64,000 nt of DNA from Syngnathus acus. Its lineage: Eukaryota > Chordata > Actinopteri > Syngnathiformes > Syngnathidae. The DNA is taken from the NCBI RefSeq assembly GCF_901709675.1, contig NC_051094.1, positions 11,714,501 to 11,778,500 of the forward strand, given 5' to 3'. Shown here in pieces: positions 11,329-23,400 of this stretch. The position numbers and the translations under genes are program-made. Under the pieces are notes generated by a model that saw only the letters and a program-made list of their open reading frames with translations, ran no database searches and was not told the origin of the DNA. Position 1 is the stretch's first letter; the number at the start of each line of letters is the position of its first letter.

Positions 11329-12907
11329 ATGCTCTACACTGTAGAAAAGCTGAAGACTGCAGTTTAAAGTTCTTCTTCTTAGTCTAGGTTAAAAAAAGAA
11401 AAGAAAAAAAATGTGTAAGCAGCAACTGCATGCAGTGGACCAATGTGTGATAAAAACAACTTTCTGAATTCCTTAGTGGCATCTGTTCCTCGTTGCTCAA
11501 TTTCTTTTTGCATACCTGTCCATAAATGTACATCAGAATGTGAGTTAAATTTCATCTTTGGGGATTATGAAGAGAAAAATAAATTTGTTTATATGAATAT
11601 ATCAGATTTCATTTTTCTAAATCAGTTCCAGATATTCTTTTAAGCTTTCGCGGGCACATCTGCCAAAGAAATCTGGTGAAGTACCATTTCTTTCCCCTTC
11701 TTGAGTTGATCTTTCTACTGATGTGGTCACACGTAGCCCAACAGAAGGTGACACTGCACATATTTGTCAAAGAAAAGACAAAGGGGCTTCTTTTAGTACT
11801 TCATTATTCTATATACCACAGTAACTGAGGATGCTTCAATCTATAGTCCTCCCACTGTTTCATTCACATTTCACTGCACATCAATTTTATTCTCAGCAGA
11901 AATCAATTGGTATGGTTATTAAGATTTTCCTTAAAAAAGATTAAAATCAATCATTAAATGTCTTTTGTCATTGATCTTTTGCCTACAAAGAAACTTTGGT
12001 AATAGAGTTAAACCAAAAAATGACAACCTTTATTGCTGTTTATTAAAGTCTCATCTACCAATGCAATAAAAAATAAAAAAATAAATCCCAAAATTACTTT
12101 GTTGGCCACAATTGGTTGGTAAGAGCCTCTGTCGAAAAACAGTCATCACGTACCTGGTTAACATTTCGGCTTGGGGGTGAAGAGAGCGTGACATCAGACT
12201 ATTATTTGTTCTCTAGGTGAACGATATGACGCACTCTAACCTTCAATTATCAGATTACCACAGGTAAAATGAGATTTTTTTTTTTTTTTTAGCCTAGAAC
12301 TTTCAGTCCCATTTGGTTTCTTGTGTGTTGTAATCAAATGGTGCTTTTGGGGGAGCTACAGGCGTGGGATAACCTTAATGCAGAGATTTCTAAAAGTGCA
12401 AAGCATTCCGCTCAATGTGTAATTTGTCCTGAGAGGCAGATGCAAATATCGGATTTTAATTGTTGCAAATAAAAATCCAAAGTACTTTTACAATACGATA
12501 AACACCCACAGTAGCGCTTCAAATAGTGGCGCACTTGGGTGAATGGGAGTAGAAAAGCCATGATAAGGTGAAGGTGGTGGCAGAGAAATGATAATAGAAT
12601 AGGAGGGAATTCTGTTTCTGCTCAGTGCTGTGACCAGATTTTGAATTATCAGACCAGCAAGTCCAGGCCTAATATCCTTTTGTGTTGGGAGCATATTGCT
12701 GAGTGAAGATTGTGGCTGGAAATAATCAGCCCTTTTAAAGGTCAGTGGAAGTTAAGGACACATAAAGTAGACCATGGCTGTGGCTGATAAGACATAAGTG
12801 TCTCTGGGAGGAGACTTCACTGTCTCTCATGAGTTATTTTCTGTTGGGCAATGAGAATAATCAAAATGAGGGTGCAGTGAAAATAATGGCCAATGTATCA
12901 TTGGAAT

Positions 12908-13010
12908 GATTGGCTGGCGACCCGTTAAGGATGTACCCTGTCTGTCGCGTTAAGTTAGCTGGGATAGGCCCCAGTTCACCCGTGACCTTAATGAGGAAAA
13001 TGGATGGCCG
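12908..13010 (+). mobile_element. SINE 3' fragment
   Basis: GATTGGCTGGCGACCCGTT, AGCTGGGATAGGCCCCAG and AATGAGGAAAATGGATGG match the tail of the local SINE family, with internal changes. The tRNA-like head is missing. Confidence 0.
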
Positions 13011-13185
13011 GGTAACAGCAAAATACATTGGCTCTTAAGGCAAACTTACGTGTTGCAGCACAGTGGTTGGAAATCACTGATTTAGACAACGACATGATTT
13101 TTGTATGGTTGTATTGCAACTGTTGGAATAAATCAATATGAAAGCGAAAGGAATTAAGTCATATAATATGAACAAATGGGCTTGT

Positions 13186-13312
13186 ACTTGTGTAGCACTT
13201 TTTGCGGTACCTTTAACAACTGGGGGTTAAGTATTTTGCACAAGGACACACAACACACAACCTTGTGGTTGGAAGATGGCCAATCTACCACCTGAGCCAC
13301 GCCACTCATGAA
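13186..13312 (-). mobile_element. tRNA-like SINE-type repeat, second family
   Basis: GTGTAGCACTTTTTGCGG, GGGTTAAGTATTTTGCACAA and CACAACCTTGTGGTTGGAAG, ending CTACCACCTGAGCCACGCC, match a dispersed fish repeat whose end resembles a reverse-strand tRNA. Assigned from memory of the family. Confidence 0.
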
Positions 13313-14249
13313 ATAAAGTGAAAGCAGCAATTATGGAGCTATGTAGTATTGCCATCAACACTAGCAAGATATGTATCGAACATTTACAGTAAAACTCAAT
13401 CATTATTTTGCCAGGAGTTAGAATGTGTGCTGAACACATTGGATAAATCAAATAACTAAATAACTAAAACATAATTGGCTGACTGGAAGGCGGAAACAAT
13501 AACTAGTGGGAATATATTATTTTATATATATGGTACATAAAACAAAAGCAAGCAAACATGCTGATTCACAGTAACATTTGTAGTTATTTGTCTTTGTATC
13601 CACAAGGTCAACATCTAGTGCTTAGTTTTTGTAGACAGGCATGCTTTTGCTCCGTGTGAAAACTGTGGCGCAGGTGGTGGAATGTAATTCTGGTGGATTT
13701 GATCGTAGCACAGGCGGACAGATTCTGCGCCCTGTTGGTGGAATGTCATCTTATTTCATTCATTAATATGACAACAGCCTGCATTGAACCTTCTGATTAT
13801 TGGAAGGAATATTTTAATTGAATGCATTATTATTCTCTTTATTCGTTTTTGGTGGTGGTGCTGGTTGCTACAAATAGACTCAAACAATCAGAGTGAAAAG
13901 CAGTGAAAAGTGCCCACTTCACAGCGGTGATCTGAGATTATCCACCCATGGGGGGAAAGAAGCTGTTTGTGTTCACTCCCACAACAGTGCAAACACCCCT
14001 TTGTCTGTCTATGAAAATAAAGAAAGCAAACCTGATCTATACACACAGTTAAACTGTGATTTGCACTAGACTTCCACTGGGCATGAAAAATGTGCCCGTA
14101 GTCTTATTTTTGCTTTTGAGAGCAACACCAGACACTGTAACGGTTCATTCACCTAACTTCTGTGTAGCCAGCATAGGTCCAATTGTCACTCAGTAGCAGT
14201 ATGTAGGTCAGGATGAAAGGTTCAAGGTTGTCTGTAGTTAAATGTGCTT

Positions 14250-14361
14250 GTGATTGACCAGTCCAGGATGTACATAGTCTGCCTTTTGCCCAAAGTCAGT
14301 TGTTATATGTTCCAGTATCATGGGAATAGGATAAGCGGTGTAGAAAATTGACGGATGAATG
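14250..14361 (+). mobile_element. SINE 3' fragment, old
   Basis: GTGATTGACCAGTCCAGGAT, GCCCAAAGTCAG and GGATAAGCGGTGTAGAAAA match the local SINE tail with many substitutions. Confidence 0.
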
Positions 14362-15396
14362 GAGTTCAATTCTTACGTCATGTCTTAAAAAGTACCTTTC
14401 CAAGTCAAAATAGTTATAAGAATTGATGTTCTAAAGAAAAGTTGAATCATATCCTCATTTAATGGTAGCCTCCATCATTGTCGTTTGAAAAGATTTCTTG
14501 GAAAAGCAAAGCAGCAAATGGAAGGACAGACAATTCAGAGTTGTGACTCACTGCACAGTAGGCCAGACGAAGGTCACTCGTTTTCTCCCTTCTGGGCATC
14601 AGGCTTGAAAATAAAGTGACAGACCCAGAGAGGCTGATAAGTAAATACTTTTTTAATGGCCTTCGAATGGCTGGTAGAGATCTGCACAGGCCTGGAGGTG
14701 GGCAAGGCACAGAGGGCGACAAGGTATTCCGCGGCAGCTATTATTAATGCTATCATAGATCAGATAGACCAGGAGAGGAGAATAAAAGGTTGTGATGAAT
14801 CTGGGCCTCCTGTCCCCAACTGACACGAGGAAAGGCTACTGTGGCTGGTTAAGGTCAGGGATGAAGGATACCTTCCCAAAAGACTTATGGAATGATTCCT
14901 TAGACTCAATACAAAGAACAGGAGGAATGTATGGCCCAGGGAGTTACTGAAGGTTATAGGGTGAAAAAGAGCAACTACAAAAAAGATATCTTCGATTAAC
15001 TTTATGTCCTGTCAGGTCATACATCAAAATAAAATGTTATATGTACCACTTTTTCTATTCAGGGTTGGAATTTGAAATATGTACAACAGTGGTCAATAAA
15101 GGTTTGTACTTTTTGCATTGAAGCTTTTGTCGTTCTACTTAAATTGTAAATTGTTATGTTGGACTTAAAGACTCTTATTGCAGTCTGTTATTGTGTAGGG
15201 TGGATTCAGCACTTCCAGTCATCTTCATGGAAATAGATGGGTTGATTTTGGATTTTCTTGCTTTTGTTAAGGCCGACTTGAGTTGAAATAACTGCCGCTG
15301 CTTTCATTTTTTCAAAGCCTGCAAATTATGGATTATTGTAGTCAGTCATTCCTATTCTGCATCAAATCCATCACCAAGTCAAAAAGAAAAAAATTC

Positions 15397-15690
15397 AGAC
15401 TCCACCCATTACTCACTGATCACTCCTCATCTGGATTACTGCAAGAAAGTCCTGGAGAGGCTCCAGAATGTCCCGAACTCCACGGCCAGAGTTATCACCC
15501 ACTCAAAGCCCTGGCAGCTCATCACTTCCACCCTCATACACCTTCACTAGTCTTCAACGTTCTACTAATGACCTATAAATCCCTCCACACATTGGCTTGG
15601 CTCCACCATATCATCCCGACACCCCTGCACTCATTTGATGCTGGCCTGCTCTCCATCCCAAGCACCAAATTCCAGATGTTTGGAGACATC
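15397..15690 (+). mobile_element. Decayed LINE (L2/CR1-like) ORF2 C-terminal fragment
   Basis: Plus-strand frames show remnants of the reverse-transcriptase C-terminal region of fish L2/CR1-type LINEs: LDYCKKVLERLQNVPNS, ARVITHSKPWQ, then a segment resembling LLTYK(S/A)LH, and SIPSTKFQMFGD. The family order fits but frames shift, so it is dead. Confidence 0.
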
Positions 15691-17159
15691 GCCTCAAATT
15701 TGAATTCTGCTTCCTTTCAGAGATCATATCGAACCACCTCAAACATCAGCTTTTCACCAATAACAATAACATGCACTCACGCACGCTCCTACAGATATGC
15801 ATGCTATTTTTACAGATGTCATTTTTAGAAAGTTCCCAAAAATGCACTTGCTCCAAAGTCAGACTTCCCAGATAAGGATGTAAAGGTATTTTTGTTCATC
15901 CTTACATGTGTGGCATTTCATTCTCTGGATCGATGTCCAAGGCATGAGAACTTCTAAGGCATCACAGACTTGAGACCTTTTTCTGAACATCAAAGTCGTC
16001 ATTCAGTCTCCCGATCTAAATGCCACATCTGTTCACGCACAATCTACTTGATGTCATACTTTCATGTTGTACCGCTCGAAGAGTATGCACTCTTTGTGCT
16101 GGTCCTACCCGCACAGGAGATGGATGATGTGCGCGTTTTTACAGCAGCCAACACTTCAGTAATTTGGCCAGCAAAATGTAATTTCCATATGGAGAGCCTC
16201 AAGGAGTCCAGACATGTTTTAATGACTTTCAGCTACAGAAGACGTAACCCAAGTCACTAGGGTAGTGCATGTTGCTCTATCTGCTTTCCAGCTGCTCAAT
16301 GGACTTCAGTATGGCTTCAGTTTCAAGGGATTTATTGGAGTGTCAGAAAGAACTCCTTTCGTATGATTATTTTGGCCCACCAGCTCACCATTTAAAGGAG
16401 CAAGGGGACTTCTCTCCATCAACACTTTATGCTACCCCCACTTCTAATGCTTTTCACAGACAGCTTCCAGCATCAAATTGCACACATCTTGGCGGAAATA
16501 AATGCCTGTTTTTTCCTTGCAACTAATTGAATGAAAAGTCATCAAACATATGTTAAAATATGTTAAAAGTAAGGTCACAAGAAGATGCACAATGAGTCTG
16601 ATCTTGTAGTTTATAAAAAGTGCTATCTATCCGCCCATCTCACCCCCTTATCCTCACTAGGCATTAATTGCAATTATGATTTATGGATTTCTATAAAAAA
16701 AAAAAACGTGTATATCCTAAATTTTAAATTATCAGTAGTTTTCTCAGTAGTCTCACAGATCATATTGCAGGAGAAAGACGATGCAACTGAGCATTTAATC
16801 CTCGACTGCATTATAATTAATACATCGAATAAAACCAGCGTCTATTCAAATGAATGCAATGGATTTCTATCTCGCTCAGAGGTCTAATCTGTTGACTTCT
16901 TCACCTCTGTGATGATAACCACGATGTTATCAGCCATAATACATGAACGCCTCAATTGTCAGTTGAGCATTAAGAGCACAAGGGGTCGCTGGTACTCTCC
17001 ATGAAGTGCAAGTTCATGCACTTTGCGGGACAAGTTTGCATTCTCTTCTTAAAAGACACAGGGGGTCATCCTACACTACTGCAAAAGGGCAACATTATTC
17101 AATTATCACAGACGATAATTCTACGTCCAGCATTGCATTTGAATTCAATGAGATGATGA

Positions 17160-17997
17160 GCGCGTCATTGTTCATCGGACGACCTGACGCCCGTGTACGG
17201 GTGTGTGGGGACTTGTATTTGTCGAGCTCTCCCCCCTGATGTGTTGTGTGTCACTGCAACTTACTATCCCGTTATTGGCATCCTTCTTCACCCCCCCCCC
17301 CCCCCCAACCCCGACACGTTTTTGTGGCTGGAGCCAATAAGATGCCTACGCACGCACGCAGCGCACGCACTCGACGTTGGATTGAAGTCGGACTTTCGTA
17401 GAATACTGTATTTGAGGCACCTGATGCCAAAGTGGGTTGGAAGCTGCAATTTTATTCATCTTTGCGTCTAGTGCAGTGGGAGCAGCTGGAGTTCTCATCC
17501 GGACTTGATGAAAGCTTTCATCGGAGCGGTATGATGTGTGGTGTTTGGACTTGAACTGTTCTTTTTTGGGGGTGTGCAATTTTTACGGCAGAGGCTTCTA
17601 CCACGCAAAAGACAAAGTGATGCTTTGAGGAGACGCCATTCAACACATTTCTCATCTTTTGCTTCTTTGGGACACATTGCTGACGGGATCTTAGACACGG
17701 AGCAAACATTTAATCCATTCTCTTTTCCCAAAATGATTGAAAGAGGCACAAAAATGCGCGCATGTTCCTGCTTTTCATATTCAAGTCAAAGAAGACGACA
17801 AACAACCCAACAACAAAGGCACCTTTTATAAAGGTTTATTTTAGAATTGTCTGTCTAGCATTTGTGTGTACCTGGAACAAGTTTGCCTCATCTTCAGTTT
17901 TTTTTCCCTTTTTTTTTTTGCCGGTATTTAAAGAAGGATGCCGCAATTTCACTTCTGTCCTTTGAATTAGGACATTTTGCCTTGATTTTATTGTGGG
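17160..17997 (+). promoter_or_regulatory. Probable TMEM132 promoter and 5' UTR
   Basis: The stretch before the start codon is richer in CpG than its surroundings, especially 17160-17215 and 17345-17400 (repeated ACGC units). It has a CCAAT box at about 17332, a 16-C run at 17291-17306 and a T/C-rich leader at 17895-17935. No clear TATA box was seen. Several short ORFs here would be upstream ORFs if transcription starts near 17400. The start site is inferred. Confidence 0.
17291..17306. repeat. C16 homopolymer
   Basis: Sixteen C residues in the probable TMEM132 promoter or 5' UTR. Length may vary or be mis-sequenced. Confidence 0.
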
Positions 17998-18073
17998 ATG
18001 AGTTCCCTTCACTTCACATCAAGAAACATGTTGCACATCCTTGTGCCGCTGTCGGTGGTGTTACTTTTGAGAG
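17998..18073 (+). CDS. tmem132: TMEM132 exon 1: start codon and signal peptide
   Basis: ATG at 17998 opens MSSLHFTSRN followed by a hydrophobic run (MLHILVPLSVVLLLR), a typical secretory signal. The donor is TTTTGAGAG|GTAAGA, phase 1, which completes a valine codon with exon 2. A second in-frame ATG at 18028 could also start the protein and still keep the hydrophobic core. The intron begins with a 25-C homopolymer nine bases after the exon end. Confidence 0.
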
Positions 18074-20463
18074 GTAAGAAACCCCCCCCCCCCCCCCCCC
18101 CCCCCCATTGATTTTAAATGCACACTTTCAACATACTGTACGACTTCTCAAATTTGGCAAATTTGGCTTAATAGTAGTGTTTTTAATAATTTATCCTTGC
18201 CGTTCTGCCCAATAGCGACAGCGCGACATCCCAATACATTTGCACCTGTCTGCCCCCCCAAAAGCTCCGGGACTATTGTACATATTATTCGTCTCATGAA
18301 TATTTTGATTTGACTGCGCTACTGATCGTTACACAAGTTTTAGGCTTGAGTGCATTTACTATGATTTCTGAATTCCACATGGTCTTCACCCTTAAAATGC
18401 TGGGCTAAAAATTAGACCGACCCAGGAACTTGGATCGTTTTATTTAGATTGTTTTGTACAAAAATGGGTCGTTTTGTGAAGAAAATAACCCAACTTTCTG
18501 TGTCGGTTCAGTTTGTAACCCAAATTGGGTTTATTTCAACCCAGGAGCTTAAAGAGTGTTGGAAAAGGTTACCGGTACTTTCAGGGTTAGAGAACTTCAG
18601 CATAAATCAACTGAATGGGGGGGGGGGAAAGAATATTAATGTTGGAGTGTGTCCCAGTGCAGTTCTTGCTGACTATGCAAATTTCTTTTCAATGACCATG
18701 ATTTAATTACATGATGCCCCAATGGGGAGAGCACATTTCAACAAGCTGAAAGCAGAAGCAGATCTAAGGGCAAATCAAGTCATGTCATCTGTGCAGAGTT
18801 TAATCGCACAATTAATTGGAGCATTTGCTTTGTTCAATATTGCAACTATTTTTAGATGCCGCTGCTTATTTCTTTACAGCAAATTGATCCCAGATGCCGA
18901 CTCCTACCTGAATGAACAATTTTTTCACATGTGCAAATGCTTTAACACCAACATTTTTTTTTTTTTTTTTTAAATTTAGCTGTGGTCAATGCTAAATAAT
19001 CTATTAGCATCTGACATGTCAAATGTCTGCTCGACCCTTGAGAATGTTTCATAGTTGAAGACTGATTTGACAGCTCTAGTATGATGGGAGCTGACTCAGT
19101 GTTTATTAATGATGTTTGCCAGTCCAAGGCCTTCTCAGTAACCGCTCAGTATGATCCTAATTGACATGGTGTGCCATAAAGCTGCAAGACACCACTTCTC
19201 ACTAGATAGTGATGAAAATTGATAACATTGTCCCAGGAGATAGAGCATCAAATCTATATGAGAAGAATGCCTCACAGCATCGACAGTAATTCGGAAGGAC
19301 GGTTCTCTGGTATTGTACTTCGACTTTGACGGTGTGTTTAGAAAAACATGAGAAAACATTGCATAGTAAAGCAATGATTGTCCCTTTTGAGTCTTCAAAA
19401 CACTGGTAGATTCAAAGAAATGCTCATCTCTTCTATTCAATAGACAAATGTTCCACTGAGTAGACTTGGTGGTATTCCTCAGTGAAATATCCAATCTTGT
19501 GTCACTTCGTCTTATCCACGAGCTTAACAAGATCCAAAAAGGGATCAAGGAAGGATATCTGTCATTCAACATCTCTAAGTACTCGGTGCACATCCCATGC
19601 TGTCGGTCCTTGCACATCTGGAGGTGGTTTATCCTTTAGGATTTTCCAGAAGACACCGGCAGTTTATGTAGCCACGGGGACTCTCTTCGTGGAAGGTTTT
19701 TATTTACAGTCCCAGTAAAAGCCACCTCAGTGGTCCTGTACCTCACTGATGGAACAACCTCAGCTTCAATTAAGAAAACAGAACAATAAGACAGATGATA
19801 TCATACAGTAGTTTATGTAAAATTGTGTTTTTTTTCCTTGACAAAGTCAGCTGAAGCACAGTTTAAGATATTCCTAACAAGACAATCCTTAACTATGAAC
19901 AATTGAAAGTATGAAAGTTTTCATCTATCAATGGATGGCCATCTTTATTACAATTTCAGCATCTCTCCAACAACCACTTTAGCCTCCACATTACTTAGCC
20001 CCAAAGAATTTATTTGTTTTTGTATCAATGGCAAATATTTGTCCTTTGTCTTGCATTTCCTGAACCGGGTCTTTATGGATAAATCTGCGCCACCCACCAT
20101 TACAAGCCCTCACAATTGCTTCAGGATTAAATGTCAATCTGCACGCTTTGCCTTAACGATTTTGTGAAGCACATTGAGTAGGTGGACACTCAGCTCAATC
20201 TCTTGTACTGTCATTATCCTTAAAGTGGGCGTGGGAAGCCGACATTGTTGCTTTCTATCCACCGAGTCCAATGTTTTTTTCCCTCCTTAGAATCATGTCA
20301 TCGTTATAAAGACCTACACTATTTCCACTAGATCTATTTGCCCTATGCTAATTGGGTCGTTATTACAGCCATGAACTCAGTGAATGAATTAATCAGCAGG
20401 GGCTAGGATTTTTTTTCAGGGAAATCAGTCTGTGTGTTGTGCGCGTGTGCATGTGTGTGTGTG

Positions 20464-20495
<32 letters not shown>

Positions 20496-23400
20496 TGTGT
20501 GTGTGTGTGTCGTGGTCATTAATGTACCCTGTGTGCTTTTTAGAGAGGAATGAGGGTCATTGAAATAATCAAACATGCTGATGCAGTGTTGTGTGTATTC
20601 TTCAGTGACGAGTTATGTCTCAGGAAAGGTCGTTCCAATAAATCTGTACATGAGTTAAGAGCCAGATTCAACTTGGCAAGGTATAAGGAAAGGCAGTACA
20701 AAGACTGTGCTTAAAAATCAGCTTCCTAGAACATTCCAATTCCCAGTGCGCACATTTTTAATTAAAATTGTGGGAATGACCATTTTTCAACCATTTTAGC
20801 AAAACCGTGACACCATGAACAAGTTTGCTTTCAGTACCCTGCTTTTTTTGTTTTTTATCTTGCATTTTTTAAGATTTGATCAATCAGCACATTACATGCT
20901 TTTTTTTGCTGGTGTGGTGCCCACACTACAGAATGAATCCCACAATGAGAATCAATGCTAGCCTGAACCAAGTTAATTTGATTGTAACTGGTATAATGAC
21001 TGAGGGCAAAAATATTATATCTGTCCTAAATTTACAAATCTGACAAGGGGGAGTATTTCCTCTGGTGCTGTCCTATTTTCTAACTTTATACAAGCAGTAG
21101 GCGGCACCTTCAATTTGTTGATTCCTTTGACAGTCATGGTGCAAAAAGATTTTAACACAAAGAGACTTTTGTTCAATAGTATCCGCTGGGATGCATTGCC
21201 TTCTACTATACTTTGAAAAACTCACAAAAATAAACCAAACATTTGGATTTGTAAATTTGCCATCTTTCATTAAAATGCAATGACCTCATCGACTTCATTA
21301 CAACAACAAAACAAAATACATCCATTCCTCCATTAAAAACGATAAAAATATCAGCGGTGGCACATATAAGTTGCATTCCTTTCTATTTAAATCGGCCAGA
21401 TTTTAATTGTATTTGTCTGATACTACTTCTAACGTTAATTAAAATTAATGCTGAAAAAAATTGAAAGAAACATTTTCTTATTGACTTGAATATGCTTTTC
21501 TTTCTTTTCTTTTTGTCTTTTCTTTTTCACCCTCAGTGCATTTGGTAATAAAAAAAATTACATGACAGTTGCATTACTTTAAAAAATGTTAAATTGGCTT
21601 GATTTTCATGATCATTTGCATATTTCTGGTGCAACTAATAACATTAGTTCATAACAAAAAGTTCAAATCAACATTTTTTTAAATTCCTTTTTGTTTTCAC
21701 TTTATCTTACTTTCTTTTTGGCTGTTCATTGCAATTTTCCTTTGGTAATAAACCGAATTTCTTCACAGTTGTATGTTATGATGCAGTGGCTCCTGCAAAA
21801 TATCCCCTCATGCTTTTATTGTCATAATGTAGCTTATTTCCATACTCGTTTTCTTTATTGTAAGAAAATATTCTTATCCTAACTACTACATGTCGAGCCA
21901 ACCGAATAAAACACATAAAACAAGCTGCATTCATACTCAGACAAAAGGAGTATACACAAAACATATTTCCCCTCACAGGCATTTATATGAGAACATAAGA
22001 AGAATTTTGCAAAAAACTAAACAAGAAATATAACGGTATAGTATAGCAAACAAAATATCAGACACAACTCAGATGATGCAGGAAAGTTTTATGCCACCGC
22101 AGTTGCCCAAAGTTAGCTGGGTAGCCTTAATGACATGATAAGATGAGGTATGGAAAATAGATGGATTGATGTTTTTATTTCGTGCAAAGGACCATAATAT
22201 TGTGGCTTAGATTGCTCATGCTTCCTCCCAACCTTAAAAAAATGCATCTTCCACTCTAATTTGCTATGGAGTCTTGATTTTAGTGGTTTCAGACATCTGG
22301 CATCTGAGAGGACAAAGCAGAGCTGCCGCATTCTAGCGGAGGTATTAGAGACTAATGAAGTGACAGGTACACATTGTCAAGGACCATTGACTTCTTTGCT
22401 GTGTGGTTGATTGATTGTCCAAAATATGTTAAAATGTTAGTTTTGGACTTTGTTATTCAAATTAGCATTCTCATACAACAGAATTTGGATTTTAACAATG
22501 CAATACATTGTACTTTTACTGACCGGTCAGTATTCTTGAAGTGTCTGAACCATGCAATTTATTGTATAATAATATATATATATATATTTTTTTACTTTGT
22601 TTAACCCAATAACTGAGTTGAGAACTGTTTTATTATTTGGAATGCTGAAAAGGAGGCTGGTAGTTCTCAGAAAACATGTTCCGGCTGTTGACCCACATCG
22701 AAAGTCAATAGACTACACCCTCGACTGGTCACCGTTCAAAAGGCGCACACTGCGAGACATACTATTAACCGGTTCCAACTCTCTTTAATGTAATGTAGGC
22801 TACAATTGACAGTTTCACATGAATATTGAAGGTAGATTATTAAAATGAAACATACAGTATAGCATGGCAGCATCTCAACATCCATTTTCAGGTCAACATT
22901 TCCTCCTGTAGAGTTTCCGTGCAGAAACTTGATAAAGTGATTATCTTACAATTCTAGAAATGTTTTTCATATCCAATTTACCATCACAAGATGATTCTGA
23001 CACAAACAGTATCTTTAATCTCTCGTCAGCCCCAACGCTCCTGGTGAAGATCATTTGACAAAACTGCAGATCTTGATATGCTTTTCTCAGATGACATGCA
23101 AATTGTTCCCTCGCACAAGATAAGTGTGAATAAGAAACCGAAAAGTGATTATTTGGCCTGGTGTGCAGTTTGTGACTGGGTTGGCTGTCTCTTTCATGCT
23201 GTTTCTGCACATTCTACAAGGAGGCAGTAGCGTGGAGTGAAGAACTTTGAATAAGATATTTATTTAGCTGCTGTGGCAACTTCTGAAATTCACACTGATG
23301 TAATCCACTCTATCCAGGACTGCAATTTGTATTTAGTATTTTATGTCATCTTAGACTGTCTATAGTTGACATCTTTAACAATATACTTTTGCCATCCTCT

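Larger units (their letters stand above)
9569..13185. other. asb6 upstream and intergenic region
   Basis: Contains the unmapped asb6 promoter and 5' UTR (right of 9568), a (GT)n-G12 microsatellite at 10276-10302, a CTCF-like site at 11312 and a SINE fragment at 12908. ORFs at 10084-10330 read through the microsatellite and are not supported. No tRNA or further gene seen. Confidence 0.
13313..17150. other. Intergenic, no gene recognised
   Basis: Holds a SINE fragment (14250) and a LINE fragment (15397); the rest is unassigned. ORFs at 15970-16526 and 16585-16887 have no recognisable domain and no splice support. Confidence 0.
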
